Of a stretch of 17,173 nt of DNA, positions 7,929 to 14,412 are shown piece after piece. Source of the stretch: JAVVSR01 sp964604875 (GTDB lineage: Bacteria; Bacillota; Clostridia; Christensenellales; CAG-917). Below the pieces are notes generated by a model. The model had not been told where the DNA came from and did not search any database. It saw only the letters and a list, made by a program, of their open reading frames with translations. The position numbers and the translations under genes are program-made. Within the stretch, counting starts at the first letter, position 1. Each line of letters begins with the position of its first letter. The stretch is from positions 1 to 17,173 of the forward strand of contig CAZSAC010000037.1 in the NCBI GenBank assembly GCA_964604875.1, in the 5' to 3' direction.

Positions 7929-9119
7929 ATGCAAAATTTTAAAACGTTGATAATAGGCGGAGGAGCCTCAGGAATGGCGCTCGCGCTTTCGCTAAAAGAA
8001 AAAGAAATCGGCATAATTGAAGCGTTGCCACGTTTAGGGAAAAAGCTGTCCTCAACGGGAAACGGAAAATGTAATCTGACAAATTTAAAACTTAATTCTA
8101 CATTTTTTAATGATAAAACCTTTTTAGAGGATTTTTTTAAAAATTATTCCACAGATAGCATTGTGTCGTTTTTTCATAAATTAGGTGTAGAGGTTAAGGC
8201 GGATTCAGAAGGACGGGTTTATCCGATATCGGAAACGTCGTCGTCTATTGTCGACAGTTTGAGGTATACTATAGAAGAAAGGAATATCCCCGTTTTTTTA
8301 AACCAAAAAGTTACAAAGATTTCCAAGAATAACTCCTTTGTTGTTTCCACCTCAGAGCAACAGTTTTGCGCTGATAAGGTTGTTGTTTGTTGCGGAAGTC
8401 CCGCAGGTGATTTTTTGGACAGTTTGGATATAATCAAACCCTTTGTTAAAACCCGAAAGATGGAGCCTTCTCTTGCGCCGATTATGACTGAAATCACAAA
8501 TATTAGAGGGCTTAGAGGCATACGTGTTAAGTGTCAGGCAACGCTACTGTTTGACAACTCTGCGGTTGCGACAGAGACTGGCGAAGTTTTATTTAAGGAA
8601 AACGGCTTATCGGGGATTGCGATATTCAATTTATCAAAATTTCTCTCGCAAATGTCTAATGTGAAAAATGCAGCCGTATCCTTGAGCTTTTTGTATGACG
8701 AGGGCAACGTAGCCGATTTTTTAGAGGAGCGTTTTTCCATTATGAAAGAAGTAACGTTGGAAAGATTTTTTGTAGGGTTGTTTCATAAAATGCTTGCAAA
8801 AGCCATTGTGGAATATGCGGGATTTTCTCTTGGCGACATAATGGATAAATCAAAAATCCAAAAACTTGCCGACGCAATATCAAGCTTTAAAATTAGGATA
8901 AAGGGGACAGGCGCGATGTCGCAAGCGCAGGCGTGCTCGGGAGGAGTGTTATTAGACCAAATCGACCGCAACACCTTGGAAGCAAAAAACACCAAAGGCT
9001 TGTATTTTTGTGGAGAAATCTTGGACGTGGACGGCTTGTGCGGAGGATATAATCTATCGTGGGCGTGGTGCTCCGCCTTTGCCGTGGCAAAAGCAATAAA
9101 TGAAAAAAGCAAGGCTTAG
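7929..9119 (+). CDS. NAD(P)/FAD-dependent flavoprotein, HI0933/BaiN-like family
   Basis: 396 residues. ATG at 7929 is chosen because GAGG sits 6 bases upstream; a TTG at 7884 in the same frame lies inside the promoter -35 and would add a non-homologous extension. An N-terminal Rossmann dinucleotide fold shows IIGGGASGMALALS (GGGASG at 10-15) and Glu31 at the end of strand 2 for FAD ribose. The family signature KKLSSTGNGKCNLTN lies at 38-52, and the C-terminal FAD-closing motif is GLYFCGEILDVDGLCGGYNL (357-376). These motifs define the HI0933-like (DUF/YhiN/BaiN) flavoproteins, a widespread cytoplasmic family. A bile-acid dehydrogenation role has been proposed for BaiN of Clostridium scindens, but most members have no proven substrate and none is implied here. 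It stands alone as a monocistronic unit, ending in a terminator shared with the convergent primosome operon. Confidence 0.9.
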   Translation: MQNFKTLIIGGGASGMALALSLKEKEIGIIEALPRLGKKLSSTGNGKCNLTNLKLNSTFFNDKTFLEDFFKNYSTDSIVSFFHKLGVEVKADSEGRVYPISETSSSIVDSLRYTIEERNIPVFLNQKVTKISKNNSFVVSTSEQQFCADKVVVCCGSPAGDFLDSLDIIKPFVKTRKMEPSLAPIMTEITNIRGLRGIRVKCQATLLFDNSAVATETGEVLFKENGLSGIAIFNLSKFLSQMSNVKNAAVSLSFLYDEGNVADFLEERFSIMKEVTLERFFVGLFHKMLAKAIVEYAGFSLGDIMDKSKIQKLADAISSFKIRIKGTGAMSQAQACSGGVLLDQIDRNTLEAKNTKGLYFCGEILDVDGLCGGYNLSWAWCSAFAVAKAINEKSKA

Positions 9120-9130
9120 CCTTGCTTTTA
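9105..9130. terminator. bidirectional terminator overlapping two convergent stop codons
   Basis: AAAAGCAAGGC (9105-9115), loop TTA, GCCTTGCTTTT (9119-9129) form a perfect 11-bp stem with a T-run on both strands. The stop codon of the flavoprotein gene (9117-9119) and that of the DnaC/DnaI-like gene (9130-9128 on the minus strand) both lie inside the hairpin. Confidence 0.85.
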
Positions 9131-10051
9131 GTTTATTCTTAAATCGTCGCCGACAATTTCTTTGATTATGGTAGTTTGTCGGTTTGCCATACGTGAAAAA
9201 AGGCGTTCGTTATAGTTTTCCTTCAGTTGTTCATAATTCAAATTTGTAGAAAAGAACACGGCTTTTTGCGCAGTATCACGCAAGGATAAAATTTTCAAAA
9301 GATATTCTTCAGTCACATTTCTAAGCTTTTGCTCCGTCCCTAAGTCGTCAATAAAAAGGGCGTCGCACGAGATGATGTCGGCAAGATAAACCTGACGTTT
9401 GGAAACTTGCTCGGTATGGTAGTTTAATAAAATATTGTTTAGTTCTATCGCGGTTACATATATAACTTCAAACCCGCGTTCCGCCAAAGCGTTGTATACC
9501 GCGCTAAGCAGGCAGGTTTTTCCAACGCCTGTGCCACCCATAAGAAGGGCGTTTGTTGTGTTGACTGCGGGAAATTTTAAACTGTATTTTTTGAAAACTG
9601 TGTATAAGGCTTTTAGAAACCCCAGTTGCTCAACGTTGGCAATTTTGGCGGTTTTGAAATCGCCGAACGAAAAAGACGGCGGGTCGGCAATATCAAGGAT
9701 AGAGCGCAACTTTTCATAATAATTTTTTATAAAGCACTTGCAAAGCTTACCGTCAACATGGCCGAGGTCGTGGCAAAGCGGACAGCGATATTTTGGAGAT
9801 AAGTCATCAACAGAAAGCCCGAGCTCACTTATCCGCAAATTCCTTTTGTTGGTGAGTTCCGATAAAACAGTGTCATCGCACAATCCCTTTTCGGCGTATT
9901 CAAAAGTTTTTTTGGCAAGCTGAGCGGAAAGCTCATTAAAGCGTAAATCAGAGAGGGCAATATTCAGTTTTTTTTCACAAATACGTTCCTCGTTTTCTCT
10001 AAGCGAGTTCAAATCTGATAAAACGTTTTGCATAATTGAGCCGATTTTCAT
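9128..10051 (-). CDS. DnaC/DnaI-like helicase-loader ATPase
   Basis: 307 residues, AAA+ ATPase of the DnaC/DnaI/IstB group. In order: a helical N-terminal region (1-85); a probable zinc-binding cluster C90-x2-C93 and C104-x-C106, as in DnaI-type loaders; Walker A GGTGVGKT (172-179); Walker B ALFIDD (231-236); sensor-1 FFSTN (266-270); and the Arg-containing ERLFSRM (282-288). The family loads the replicative helicase DnaB/DnaC onto DNA at the origin and during restart. The absence of transposase genes nearby, the Cys cluster, and the gene sitting directly behind a DnaD-family gene support a replication role over an IstB role. Its ATG overlaps the stop of the upstream gene by one base (TAATG), suggesting translational coupling. 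It ends in the shared hairpin. Confidence 0.88.
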   Translation of the reverse strand: MKIGSIMQNVLSDLNSLRENEERICEKKLNIALSDLRFNELSAQLAKKTFEYAEKGLCDDTVLSELTNKRNLRISELGLSVDDLSPKYRCPLCHDLGHVDGKLCKCFIKNYYEKLRSILDIADPPSFSFGDFKTAKIANVEQLGFLKALYTVFKKYSLKFPAVNTTNALLMGGTGVGKTCLLSAVYNALAERGFEVIYVTAIELNNILLNYHTEQVSKRQVYLADIISCDALFIDDLGTEQKLRNVTEEYLLKILSLRDTAQKAVFFSTNLNYEQLKENYNERLFSRMANRQTTIIKEIVGDDLRIN

Positions 10052-11508
10052 TAAATATCTATGTCCTCTGTGGTGTGTATATTGTCAAAAATTGCGTTTA
10101 GTTGTTGTTTGGTATATTCTCTTTCGGTAAAGTTCGCCGCTGTAGATTGTTGAGCTGACGGATTGTTTACAGAAAGTTTTAGTTTTTTTGCGTCGGCTAT
10201 GGTGGTGACTTTATTTTCTTTCCATTTAGAAAGCTGTTTGTTTATAAACTGGATAGGGAAACGGCTGGAAGAAGCAAGCTCCGCCGCGTATAAAATCAGG
10301 TCGTCGGCAAATTCCCAGTCCAAACACCAAATGCGATAAAGCTCCCTGTCCGACATAGAAACCGAACGCGCGATACCCGCCGTTTGCAAAATTTTTCTTA
10401 TAATTTCATCGTTTTGAATTTGCTTTTCGATAAACTCGTTTATGCCGGCAGAGGTGATAAGGCTGAGCTTATAGAATTTAAGCACCATAGTGTTCATCCC
10501 CGACAAGGAACGGATATTTGATACGAAACAGTTTTTTGCAATCGTCAAAATAGCCTCGTCGTCAAAGCCCTTGGAAAGCCACGGATTTATGTAAGTTTCA
10601 ATAATATTATCAACGCTTTCATAATATACGCCGATGGTTTTATTGACTTTAATGGCAAGCTCACGCATATTGTCCCTTTCCTTGACGTATTCTTTCATCT
10701 CGGTTTCGGTGTAGATGTTCATACGGTAATATTCGTCTAAAACGGCGTCAAGCTTTTTAAATCCGCCTCGGTTTTTACACGCTTTTGCGGCAAAAACTAT
10801 GCTTGCGGTATCATAGCCCCAATTTTTTGTCCATTTAATAAGCATTTGCTTTTCTTCTAAATCGGTTTGACCTTTCCTGCCGAGGGCGCGCATAACTGCT
10901 TTCATATCCTCGTCGAGAGCTTCAAACTCATTGAGTTTTTCTTCAACCTCTTTGACAGTATGGACGCCTTCCCTTGCCCAGTTGCGGGCAACGGCGGTAA
11001 TATATGGATAGCGTACGGAAACACCCTTATAATTTATGCAATACTGGATTATCATAAGCATTGCGTCAGGCTGGATTTTTAAGGTTTCCATTGTTTCGTA
11101 ATACGCCAAATATTCGTTCGGGACAAGCTGGCGAGATGTGAAAAGCTGTTGCGCCATAACGTTAAAATCGGCATATTTGCCCGTATTATACTTTTTGGGT
11201 GGCTGACGGGAACCCTTTATAGACAGATATCGTACCTCAAGAGGATTTTGCGATAAAATTTCCAGCAAGCCCTCGTCTTGCCAATACTGGAAAATGTTTA
11301 TAATTTGGTCAACCTCAATATCCAAAGTTTTTGATAGAACTTCCAACGAATTATCACTCATTGAGGGGGAATTGCATAAGTAAAGACCATAAAGGTACAC
11401 TTTGCAAAACTTATCGTCGGCGTATGGCAAATACTCGTGAATAAAAAGATTATCCACCATTGTAAACGTATCCATTAAATAGTCGCTCGAAAACTTGCAA
11501 AACGCCAT
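10051..11508 (-). CDS. DnaD/DnaB-type primosome protein with about four tandem DnaD-like repeats
   Basis: 485 residues. Residues 1-95 look like the N-terminal winged-helix domain of DnaD/DnaB-family initiation proteins (KVYLYGLYLCNS, YWQDEGLLEI). The rest appears to contain four units of ~80 residues (about 115-192, 203-275, 285-360, 370-443), each ending in an aromatic helix plus a turn and T-x-x-E/A, e.g. RNWAREGVHTVKEVEE and SKWKENKVTTIADAKK, the classic DnaD C-terminal signature. The C-terminal EREYTKQQLNAIFDNI tail is also typical. Such proteins remodel DNA and recruit the helicase loader. The coupled DnaC/DnaI-like ATPase gene downstream fits this. Start: ATG 11508, with G-rich TGGGG as a weak ribosome binding site; the N-terminus aligns with remembered relatives. 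The 165-base upstream region is very AT-rich; an extended -10 (TGTTATAGT, near 11586-11594) is a weak promoter candidate. Confidence 0.82.
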   Translation of the reverse strand: MAFCKFSSDYLMDTFTMVDNLFIHEYLPYADDKFCKVYLYGLYLCNSPSMSDNSLEVLSKTLDIEVDQIINIFQYWQDEGLLEILSQNPLEVRYLSIKGSRQPPKKYNTGKYADFNVMAQQLFTSRQLVPNEYLAYYETMETLKIQPDAMLMIIQYCINYKGVSVRYPYITAVARNWAREGVHTVKEVEEKLNEFEALDEDMKAVMRALGRKGQTDLEEKQMLIKWTKNWGYDTASIVFAAKACKNRGGFKKLDAVLDEYYRMNIYTETEMKEYVKERDNMRELAIKVNKTIGVYYESVDNIIETYINPWLSKGFDDEAILTIAKNCFVSNIRSLSGMNTMVLKFYKLSLITSAGINEFIEKQIQNDEIIRKILQTAGIARSVSMSDRELYRIWCLDWEFADDLILYAAELASSSRFPIQFINKQLSKWKENKVTTIADAKKLKLSVNNPSAQQSTAANFTEREYTKQQLNAIFDNIHTTEDIDI

Positions 11509-11673
11509 ATCAGAAACCCCAAAACTTCTTATGTATGTTGATTTTTTTTATATAATAATATATACTATAAGGACTTAGCTTTAATACTATAACATAGCTT
11601 AACGCAAAAGAGGCGGTTTATTTTTGGAAAAAAGTAAATTTACAATATGTTGTAGGCGAGGAAAAAGCGCACA

Positions 11674-12201
11674 CTAATCGATATCTTTTTTGGTTTTTGC
11701 ATCATTGGGTTGGGGCAGAAATTTGGGATTATTCACCTCCGACGGCAAGATGCGCGTAAGCAAGGCGACTAAGGGAACGCCCAAGAGGAAAACAACTGCG
11801 CTTTGGGATAATATAATTGAAAGCAAATTTATCCAATACGCTTCGGCAGAGCCGAGGATTTGCCACAAAACGGGCAATATCAAAGCGTTGACCAAAACCG
11901 GCGGAAGGGCAGCCAGCCACTTGTTTTTAACCTTATAGGTTAAAACGGCGGCGATTGCGGTGGCGAGAGTGCCAAATATGATGTCGTATAAACCAAATGG
12001 AGAGAAGCAGTTGGCAATCAAACAGCCCACGATTACGCCTACTGCGCCTTCAGTCATAAGAAAGGGCAGCATAGTCAACGCTTCAGAGAAACGAATTTGG
12101 ATTGTACCAAATGAAAGGGGTTGCAAAACAAGCGTCAAGGTTGCGTACATCGCCGCAATCAACGCGCTCTTAGCAATAAATTTAGCTGAAAATTTGGGCA
12201 T
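11674..12201 (-). CDS. queT: QueT-type ECF transporter S-component (queuosine precursor uptake)
   Basis: 175 residues with about five to six hydrophobic segments, the size expected for an energy-coupling-factor substrate-binding subunit. The signature IQIRFSEALTMLPFL followed by GVIVGCLIANCFSPFGLYDI and GTLATAIAAVLTYKVKNKWL is characteristic of the QueT family (older name DUF988), thought to take up a queuosine precursor for tRNA modification, working with shared EcfA/A'/T subunits. No Ecf energising genes are in the window, so they must be elsewhere. ATG at 12201 has GAGGT 6 bases upstream (12208-12212 on the minus strand). There is a probable promoter plus a 5' hairpin ahead of it. No preQ1 riboswitch was recognised, which the family often has. 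It ends in a Lys/Asp-rich tail; no convincing terminator is seen. Confidence 0.87.
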   Translation of the reverse strand: MPKFSAKFIAKSALIAAMYATLTLVLQPLSFGTIQIRFSEALTMLPFLMTEGAVGVIVGCLIANCFSPFGLYDIIFGTLATAIAAVLTYKVKNKWLAALPPVLVNALILPVLWQILGSAEAYWINLLSIILSQSAVVFLLGVPLVALLTRILPSEVNNPKFLPQPNDAKTKKDID

Positions 12202-12224
12202 AAAAATACCTCGGTTTTTTTACT

Positions 12225-12246
12225 GATGTGTTTTCCGAAAACCATC
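12225..12246 (-). promoter_or_regulatory. hairpin at the 5' end of the queT leader
   Basis: On the minus strand GATG-GTTTT, loop CGG, AAAAC-A-CATC: a 9-bp stem with one bulged base. It starts about where the predicted promoter would begin transcription. No T-run follows, so it is not a terminator; it may stabilise the mRNA or be an operator. Confidence 0.4.
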
Positions 12247-12252
12247 GTGAAA

Positions 12253-12281
12253 AATATAGCATATTATAAGTCAAAAAACAA
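12253..12281 (-). promoter_or_regulatory. possible queT promoter (extended -10)
   Basis: On the minus strand, TTGTTT (12281-12276), a 17-base spacer ending in TGC, then TATATT (12258-12253): an extended -10 promoter with a modest -35. The predicted start is near 12246. Confidence 0.45.
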
Positions 12282-12300
12282 CTGTTTTAAGGAGAGATAA

Positions 12301-12783
12301 ATGGCAATTTTTAAGAATGCGTCGGAAGAACTATCAAATTACACCACAAGAGGTTGCTTTATTGTGTCGGGCGATACGCCCAACGTTATGACGGCAAGTT
12401 GGGGCTTTATAGGGGTTATGTGGGGCAAACGGGTGGCGGTTGTTCCAATACGCGACAGTCGCTTTACTAAGCAAATTATCGATAAATCGAAAGAGTTTAC
12501 AATGTGTATTCCATACGGCGATAAGTTTTCAAAGGAACTAAAGCTCTGCGGGACTAAAAGCGGACGGGATATGATAAAGTACCGTGAATGTGGATTTAGC
12601 TTGACCAAAGCAAAAATCGTAGATACCTATACTATCGACGGTTGCGACGCATATTTTGAATGCAGGGTAATGCAAACCTTGACGTTTGAAGGGCAAGACA
12701 TCGCCCCTGAAATTGCCGAGCAATACGGCGCAACGCCCGACTATCACAATTTTTATATAGCAGAGATTGTGGAAGAATATTGA
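12301..12783 (+). CDS. flavin reductase-like (FMN-binding split-barrel) protein
   Basis: 160 residues, the normal length for single-domain members of the flavin reductase-like/flavoredoxin group. Recognisable stretches are NVMTASWGFIGVMWGKRVAV (FMN-binding strand and loop), RDSRFTKQIIDKSKEFTMCI, LCGTKSGRDMIKY, and the C-terminal YHNFYIAEIVEEY. The family binds FMN non-covalently and passes electrons between NAD(P)H or redox proteins and acceptors in the cytoplasm; the physiological partner is unknown. The ribosome binding site is strong (AAGGAGA, 12289-12295) ahead of ATG 12301. The gene diverges from queT across 99 bases and its stop lies only 2 bases from the end of the convergent 85-codon gene. 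No clear sigma-A promoter was found for it; the -10-like TATTAT (12262-12267) lacks a good -35. Confidence 0.87.
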   Translation: MAIFKNASEELSNYTTRGCFIVSGDTPNVMTASWGFIGVMWGKRVAVVPIRDSRFTKQIIDKSKEFTMCIPYGDKFSKELKLCGTKSGRDMIKYRECGFSLTKAKIVDTYTIDGCDAYFECRVMQTLTFEGQDIAPEIAEQYGATPDYHNFYIAEIVEEY

Positions 12784-12803
12784 ACTTAGCTATGGCAATA
12801 TTC
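12775..12803. repeat. inverted repeat across two convergent gene ends
   Basis: GAATATTG (12775-12782) and CAATATTC (12796-12803) with a 13-base gap span the stops of the flavin-reductase-like gene and the convergent small gene. The stem is AT-rich and has no T-run, so it is a poor terminator. Part of the symmetry arises because both proteins end with codons for Glu-Tyr. Confidence 0.4.
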
Positions 12804-13043
12804 GATTACCATTCTGTCAAAAGTCACTTTTTCGACAAAGTCGCGCGGGTAAAAAACCGCGCGGTTGTAGTTGTTGAATTGAGAAAAATGCGAGGGTAAA
12901 ATGACTGGCGTACCATAGTCGAAGTCGATGCAGGCTTCCCTGATTATCGTTTCAAAAAGCTCACGGTTTAGGTGAGTTTTTTTGTTGATAATTGCATCGT
13001 TTATAATTTTATCCTCAATATAGACCTTTATCCACGCTTTCAT
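12786..13043 (-). CDS. small conserved-looking hypothetical protein (85 residues)
   Basis: 85 residues, soluble, no signal peptide or membrane segment. Features: basic start (MKAWIKVYIEDKI), a central acidic/aromatic stretch (EACIDFDYGTPVILPSHFSQ), then FNNYNRAVFYPRDFVEKV and a hydrophobic end. I vaguely recall similar small uncharacterised clostridial proteins with an FNNFNR-like motif but cannot assign a family. Protein-like composition, a tight fit between neighbours and a plausible promoter favour a real gene. No clear Shine-Dalgarno precedes the ATG at 13043; the candidate promoter would put the transcript start almost at the ATG, so it may be leaderless. The function is unknown. Confidence 0.65.
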   Translation of the reverse strand: MKAWIKVYIEDKIINDAIINKKTHLNRELFETIIREACIDFDYGTPVILPSHFSQFNNYNRAVFYPRDFVEKVTFDRMVIEYCHS

Positions 13044-13050
13044 ATTTCAT

Positions 13051-13079
13051 ACTCTATCGTATAAAGTTTTAAAAGTCAA
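13051..13079 (-). promoter_or_regulatory. possible promoter of the 85-codon gene
   Basis: On the minus strand, TTGACT (13079-13074), a 17-base spacer, and TAGAGT (13056-13051). The -35 and spacing are good, the -10 is 4 of 6. The predicted start (~13044) is adjacent to the ATG at 13043. Confidence 0.4.
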
Positions 13080-13136
13080 CTTATAAAAAAGGCAAAAATT
13101 AAAAGTTTTTCTATTATATTTGAACCCTCAGTTTAT

Positions 13137-13165
13137 TTGACTTTCGCATTATTTACCTTTACAAT
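13137..13165 (+). promoter_or_regulatory. sigma-A promoter of rex
   Basis: TTGACT (13137-13142), exactly 17 bases, and TACAAT (13160-13165). The predicted start near 13172 gives a leader of ~27 bases containing the ribosome binding site GGTGGTG (13188-13194). No Rex operator-like dyad (TTGTGAA-N4-TTCACAA) is visible around it. Confidence 0.75.
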
Positions 13166-13198
13166 TAGTATATTACTCAGGACATTTGGTGGTGAATT

Positions 13199-13828
13199 AT
13201 GCCTAAAAACGGCGCTATTTCTGAAGCGGTTATCAAAAGATTGCCACGCTATTATCGATATTTGAAACAGCTTGAAAAGGACGGAATGACAAGGATTTCC
13301 TCCTCAAACTTGGCAAAGCTTATGAAGGTTACGGCTTCTCAGGTTAGACAAGACTTTTCCAACTTTGGTGAGTTCGGTCAGCAGGGGTACGGATACAGCG
13401 TTGCCAAGCTGCGCGGTGAAATTGCCTCGATTTTAGGGCTTGATACCCGACACGATATAATCATTATCGGCTGCGGGAACATCGGCAAGGCGCTGGCGAG
13501 GTATGCAAATTTTGCTGAAGACGGTTTTTATGTGCGGGCTATGTTTGATATTGATACGTCGGTAGTCCAAAAAATCCCCGAAGGGGTGGAGCTTATACAT
13601 ATTGATTATCTTGCCGACTATATAAATACGCACAACGTTGATATCGCCGCCATTTGCGTGCAATCTAAGGAAGCAAAGGAAATCGCCCGAAAGTTGTGTA
13701 AGCTGGGCATAAATCGGTTTTGGAACTTTGCGCCCGTGGATATAAGCTCGGTTTCCAACGATATAATTGTTGAAAACATCAATATGAGCGATAGTCTTTT
13801 TGTTTTGAGCTATAAAATCAAAAGATAA
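13199..13828 (+). CDS. rex: redox-sensing transcriptional repressor Rex
   Basis: 209 residues, full family length. The N-terminal winged helix (about 10-65) carries the signatures RLPRYYRYLKQL, SSSNLAKLMKVTASQVRQDF and the FGEFGQQGYGY wing. The C-terminal Rossmann domain has IIIIGCGNIGKALARY (87-102; GxGNxG) and MFDID (115-119), whose acidic end suits NADH. The domain-swap C-terminal helix (~190-209) completes it. Rex represses fermentation and NADH-reoxidation genes when NADH/NAD+ is low and releases them when NADH rises; it acts as a dimer on DNA. It has its own sigma-A-type promoter and is closed by a hairpin that also carries the spoVT ribosome binding site. ATG 13199 is supported by GGTGGTG upstream. 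Confidence 0.95.
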   Translation: MPKNGAISEAVIKRLPRYYRYLKQLEKDGMTRISSSNLAKLMKVTASQVRQDFSNFGEFGQQGYGYSVAKLRGEIASILGLDTRHDIIIIGCGNIGKALARYANFAEDGFYVRAMFDIDTSVVQKIPEGVELIHIDYLADYINTHNVDIAAICVQSKEAKEIARKLCKLGINRFWNFAPVDISSVSNDIIVENINMSDSLFVLSYKIKR

Positions 13829-13835
13829 TTTTTTA

Positions 13836-13865
13836 AGAATAAAACCCTCCTGTTTATCGATACTA
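13836..13865 (+). promoter_or_regulatory. sigma-G-like (forespore) promoter of spoVT
   Basis: AGAATA (13836-13841), a 17-base spacer, and GATACTA (13859-13865). The Bacillus sigma-G consensus as I recall it is GHATR, ~17-18 bases, CATNHTA; all -35 positions match and only the first -10 base differs. The predicted start is ~13871-13873, just at the Shine-Dalgarno and downstream of the anti-Shine-Dalgarno arm. B. subtilis spoVT is known to be sigma-G-dependent. Confidence 0.5.
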
Positions 13866-13884
13866 GATGGCAGGAGGTTTTTTT
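13841..13884 (+). terminator. rex terminator hairpin that contains the spoVT Shine-Dalgarno
   Basis: CCTCCTG (13846-13852) pairs with CAGGAGG (13871-13877); inside, two U-G pairs and ATC/GAT extend the stem, leaving a 7-base loop. Outside a bulged C, AAAA pairs with the following TTTT. A run of seven T (13878-13884) follows, as in a rho-independent terminator. The 3' arm AGGAGG is also the Shine-Dalgarno for the ATG at 13885, 7 bases downstream. Confidence 0.75.
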
Positions 13885-14412
13885 ATGCGAACAACGGGTG
13901 TTATTAGAAGAATCGATGAGCTTGGAAGAGTTGTAATTCCAAAAGAAATCCGCAGAACAATGCGGCTTAGGGTCGGCGAACAAATGGAGATTTTTGTTGG
14001 CGACGACGGCTTGGTTTTAAAAAAGTTTTCAGGAATTGGAAATATTGCCGAATTGGCAGAGGAATATGCCGAGGCTTTGCACGAGGTAACTGGTTGCGCA
14101 ATCCTATTTGTAGATACCGAAAAAGTGGTTAGCGCAAGCGGGGATAACAAAGGCGGATTTGAGGGAGCGTCTTTTACACGCGCCGTCGAACGGCTTTTAC
14201 AAGAGCGTTCCGTCCGTACTTTAACGGGCGCCGATACGGTTTCGATTATTGGAGAGGAAAGCAGAGCGAGGACGCAAGTGTTTTCTCCGATTATATGCGG
14301 CGGGGATATGATGGGCGGAATAATTCTTCTGTCGGATAATAGCTCTATTCCCGAGTCGGGTTATAAGCTAACAGAGGTTGCCACCAAATTTTTTGGAAAT
14401 CTCCTTCAATGA
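13885..14412 (+). CDS. spoVT: stage V sporulation regulator SpoVT
   Basis: 175 residues from ATG 13885. This start is preferred over the in-frame ATG at 13867 because AGGAGG (13872-13877) is 7 bases upstream and because SpoVT proteins begin with the sequence seen here (MRTTGVIRRIDELGRVVIPK). Residues 1-50 are the swapped-hairpin AbrB/SpoVT DNA-binding domain (EIRRTMRLRVGEQMEIFV); residues ~55-175 form a GAF-like domain (AILFVDTEKVVSASG, GGDMMGGIILLS). In B. subtilis it modulates forespore sigma-G genes and spore maturation; Clostridia have orthologues. The gene is followed at once by a flippase and mazG, the same order as spoVT-yabM-yabN in Bacillus, but here rex lies upstream rather than mfd. 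Its stop overlaps the next ATG (ATGA). Confidence 0.93.
   Translation: MRTTGVIRRIDELGRVVIPKEIRRTMRLRVGEQMEIFVGDDGLVLKKFSGIGNIAELAEEYAEALHEVTGCAILFVDTEKVVSASGDNKGGFEGASFTRAVERLLQERSVRTLTGADTVSIIGEESRARTQVFSPIICGGDMMGGIILLSDNSSIPESGYKLTEVATKFFGNLLQ

Noticed and set aside
9128..10051. IstB transposition helper reading of the ATPase gene
   Set aside because: No IstA-like gene is adjacent, and the Cys cluster and coupling with a DnaD-family gene fit a helicase loader.
12202..12250. preQ1 riboswitch ahead of queT
   Set aside because: The leader lacks the C-rich loop and the stem/tail arrangement of class I, and I could not fold it as class II or III; kept only as an unassigned hairpin.
13867..13884. 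SpoVT start at ATG 13867
   Set aside because: It would place the Shine-Dalgarno inside the coding sequence and add MAGGFF, which SpoVT proteins lack.
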